DNA from: Jackrogersella multiformis
Lineage: Eukaryota; Ascomycota; Sordariomycetes; Xylariales; Hypoxylaceae
Direction of reading: 5' to 3'
DNA length: 64,000 nt
Assembly (NCBI GenBank): GCA_902806575.1
Contig: CADCXD010000009.1
Location: forward strand, 620,001-684,000
Numbering within the stretch: position 1 is the stretch's first letter; each line of letters starts with the position of its first letter. Below, in pieces: positions 61,501 through 64,000 of this stretch. A model generated the notes under the pieces. It was not told where the DNA came from and did not search any database. It saw only the letters and a program-made list of their open reading frames with translations. The position numbers were made by a program, and so were the translations under genes.

Positions 61501-62952
61501 TCGGATTCACTAACGGAACTCGGAGTTAACACTCAATACCGTAGGTACATTAGTGATGGATAAGTTGCATCCCGCTATGCAGGTTTGTGCAAACATTAAG
61601 GGAGCACGTAGCCCGGATTCGACCCTAAAAACCCTACAGAACTAAGCAAGCAGGGATTCAAGTTAAGGGTTATGCCGTACTCAGGTAATTGCACAACTTG
61701 ATTAGCATAGATCCGAATTTGTTTACTAACGTTAGTCCTGTCTAGGGTACTTGGATACCTAGTATAGTTCTTCCTGGCTCTTCCTTTCTTGGTTGTAACT
61801 CGAGGCACGGGCTTACTGAGCCACTTTCTACGAGTCGGGAACTTTTCGCGACTTGCGACCCCGATCGTGAATGTAGTCCAATGTATCTACAAGTCACTTT
61901 AACTTGGCCAGATATCTTGCCTAAGTACCTAGGTAACCTTGGAACTTACCACCTGGTGAGCATGGGCACTTAGGTAGCCACGATAGCCCACTGTAGCTAT
62001 GCTGGAACGGCGTGGAAAGCACATCCATGGATTGCTCAAAAGGCGTTACAAGATACAAGAGTGATAGCTACCTAATAGGTAGGTGCGAATTACAGGAACT
62101 CAGATCTGAATTTAATATAAGGGTACCTACCTAGCCTATACCTTCACCTTCCTCTCAACTCGTGTGACCTTCTCGTCACTATATCTCATACCTAATACCT
62201 CTCTTGCACTCCTCTCGCACACTTCATTATCCCGTTCAACCGATAGCTTGAATACACTACCTAGGTTAATATATTGGCACAGACCTGGTCTTTGTTCAAC
62301 TGACCTGAATAATAACTTGGCTACATCAGCCATCACCACCTAAGCAAACAAAAACCTCTGAAGGAACTCGGTCGACATACAAAGAAAACGTCCACGACTT
62401 ATCACCAAGCTTAGATAACCCATAAGGGACGACGAATACATCATCCTGACTCAAGGCTTAGCAATTCCTCTACATAGTGCATAGTAGGGGGCGTACCTAG
62501 ACATATCGAATAGGTTCAAGGTCCAAGGTCCCAGGTCCCATCAAAGACTTACATCTACCAACATCGACCAGTCAGCAAGTGGCTAGCCCACCTAGCCCAC
62601 CTAGCCCGCACTTTCGGACATAAAGCGCGGCCGATTTAAAGGCCATCCCTGGTCGTTTTCTTAGCTTCTGCTGCTCAGTTTCCAGAATAAAGTTACCGGA
62701 TCTAAACGGGCAGCATCACATAATCGTCACGCCTTTAAAAGCTCGGTTCGGTTGCTGCATTATTAATCCCGGCTTAAAGAGAGAGAGTCACATTTTTATT
62801 ATTATCTACTCAATTCCTTGTGTATCCTTTTTTATAATACTTCTCCCTCTTCTATCGTTTTGATATATATCTATTCTTGGACCTAGATTCTAGTTTTTGG
62901 TTTCCACAATTAGATATCTGTAGCACTTACACAGCAGCATCTTCAGTCCACT

Positions 62953-62973
62953 TACACACACACACACACACAC
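62953..62973. repeat. (AC)n microsatellite
   Basis: About ten consecutive AC dinucleotides some 80 bases upstream of the Zn2Cys6 regulator start, probably in its leader or promoter. Confidence 0.85.
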
Positions 62974-63052
62974 CCACCTACACCTACACTTACTTACCTA
63001 GTATATACCCGTGGGCGTCTTCTTTCTTGGTATTACCAAGTGCACCTCAAAG

Positions 63053-64000
63053 ATGGATAGCGGGATGCCAACGCCTCCCGTCGAGGATAATATGAAAACA
63101 TCAGCGTCGAGAAGGAGTACAGCTTCCAGTACCAAGTCGGTAAAGCCGATACATCGAGGAGGGAAACGAGCATCCAATCATATCTCCCATTCGCCCACTC
63201 ATGATCACCCTCCACCTCTCTCGCCACATACTCTCGACAACAGACATAAGCGAGTCTGGAAGGCCTGTGAGAGATGTAGAATGAAGAAGACAAAGGTTTG
63301 TAGCTAACCTATTTAATTTAAACCGTTGTCGTCACTGACTCTGTTCATAGTGTGACGGAGAGTTCCCGTGTAAGAGGTGTAAGGACGATGGCCTGGTATG
63401 CACAGCAGGTACACGCAAGAAGACAGAATATAAGCAATTGCCTAGAGGGTATGGTAGCTCGCCCCCTATAGAGCGTTGACAATAAAAACTAACTGCGTGT
63501 AAGATATGCCGAAGTTTTGGAAAACACCCAATTCGCTCTAATCGCCACTGTACATAAGCTATATTCCATGGTCAGGAATGGTCAATCGTGGGACCTAGGA
63601 GAACCGGAACTCAATGATAGAGGCCAACCTATCATACATAATATCGCGACAAAACTCGGATGTATACGACCTAATGCGGACGCCGATCTCCCACCTCACT
63701 CGGTCTTCCCTGAAGACGAAGCAGGATTAGCCAGACTGGCAGCCGAACTGGACGTCCAGCAAAGAGAAAGAGAAAGGGAGACACATATAGCAGAACACCG
63801 ATCAGAGACGGATTCGAATTGCACGAGGACAGATCGTGCAAGCTCTTCGGAGCTTGACCACTCGGATTTCGAGCAAGACTACAGGAAGGCGATGCTAGGT
63901 GGCCAGAACCTGCAGACCATGTCGCCGCAAAGCTTTACGTCCTACGACATAGAAACGAAACCTATGCAGCCTGATATGGACTCGGGGAGTTTATTCGCCG
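63053..64000 (+). CDS. Zn2Cys6 transcription factor, 5' part (runs off the window)
   Basis: A fungal binuclear-cluster DNA-binding regulator. Exons are 63053-63295, 63351-63448 and 63504 onwards; the frame is open to the window end, so the C-terminus is missing. The first 65 residues are S/P/H-rich. The zinc cluster is C72-x2-C75-x6-C82-x5-C88-x2-C91-x6-C98 in KACERCRMKKTKCDGEFPCKRC, split by the first intron at C82 as is frequent in this family. A following RKKTEYKQLPRGYAEVLENTQFALIATVHKLYSMV helix-rich segment is a conserved linker type, then a polar stretch rich in E and R. Both introns are 55 nt with good CTGAC/CTAAC branch sites. The target genes are unknown; the very long upstream region is what one sees at developmental regulators. 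Confidence 0.88.

Larger units (their letters stand above)
55728..63052. other. Gene-free region upstream of the Zn2Cys6 regulator (7.3 kb)
   Basis: I see no supportable gene. The sequence is mostly AT-rich and crowded with TACCTAGGTA/GGTAGGTA motifs, especially 57828-57920 and 58330-58520. Other elements are a hairpin with 8-bp arms at 56247-56272, an (AAAAT)n run at about 56843-56868 and an (ATTC)n run near 60408-60425. An (AC)n tract lies at 62953-62973, and a poly(A) run near 59450. A more GC-balanced patch at 57228-57500 has no recognised coding or RNA feature. The last several hundred bases, T/C-rich, probably include the promoter of the downstream regulator. Confidence 0.5.

Noticed and set aside
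62877..63095. Upstream open frame overlapping the start of the Zn2Cys6 regulator
   Set aside because: It begins with TTG and contains no upstream ATG, so it is unlikely to be a translated uORF.

Overview
The window reads as nuclear DNA of a filamentous ascomycete (Pezizomycotina, most likely Sordariomycetes). Genes carry mostly short introns of about 50-220 nt with GTAAGT/GTATGT donors and CTAAC/CTGAC branch sites. The products are typical fungal ones: Rec8, a FRE-type ferric reductase, a Zn2Cys6 regulator, an Osh-type OSBP with ankyrin and PH domains, and an NpgA-type phosphopantetheinyl transferase. Dead repeats have decayed by C-to-T/G-to-A changes, as repeat-induced point mutation (RIP) would cause.

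Layout. 1-9.2 kb: a degenerate NACHT-NTPase fragment, then rec8 (+), a Rab escort protein (-), the exosome subunit Rrp43 (-) and a small SnoaL/NTF2-like protein (-). 9.2-14.4 kb: a gene-free AT-rich block holding a Ty3/gypsy integrase relic with in-frame stops. 14.4-23 kb: an F-box-like protein (-), a single-exon ferric reductase (+) and, convergent with it, an Fe(III) intradiol dioxygenase (-). 23-32.3 kb: a 9.4-kb AT-rich desert with no supportable gene.

32.3-48 kb is gene-rich: glucokinase (+), a Naa50/San-like acetyltransferase with an N-terminal PIP-box-like motif (-), an Sgf11-like zinc-finger protein (+), a PPIL1-type cyclophilin (-), signal peptide peptidase (+), an acidic nuclear-type orphan (+) and a phosphopantetheinyl transferase (+). 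48.6-55.7 kb: a long-form oxysterol-binding protein (+) and a probably peroxisomal acyl-CoA thioesterase (+). 55.7-63.05 kb: a 7.3-kb non-coding stretch leading to a Zn2Cys6 transcription factor (+) cut by the window end.

The genes are mainly housekeeping functions (meiotic cohesion, vesicle traffic, RNA decay, splicing, glycolysis, lipid transport and beta-oxidation) and do not form an obvious cluster or pathway. The most striking non-genic feature is a short palindromic motif based on TACCTAGGTA/GGTAGGTA, scattered through nearly all intergenic sequence and densest in the gene-free blocks. No rRNA, convincing tRNA, CRISPR array or intact transposon was found. All exon structures were deduced by eye from splice signals and protein-family continuity.
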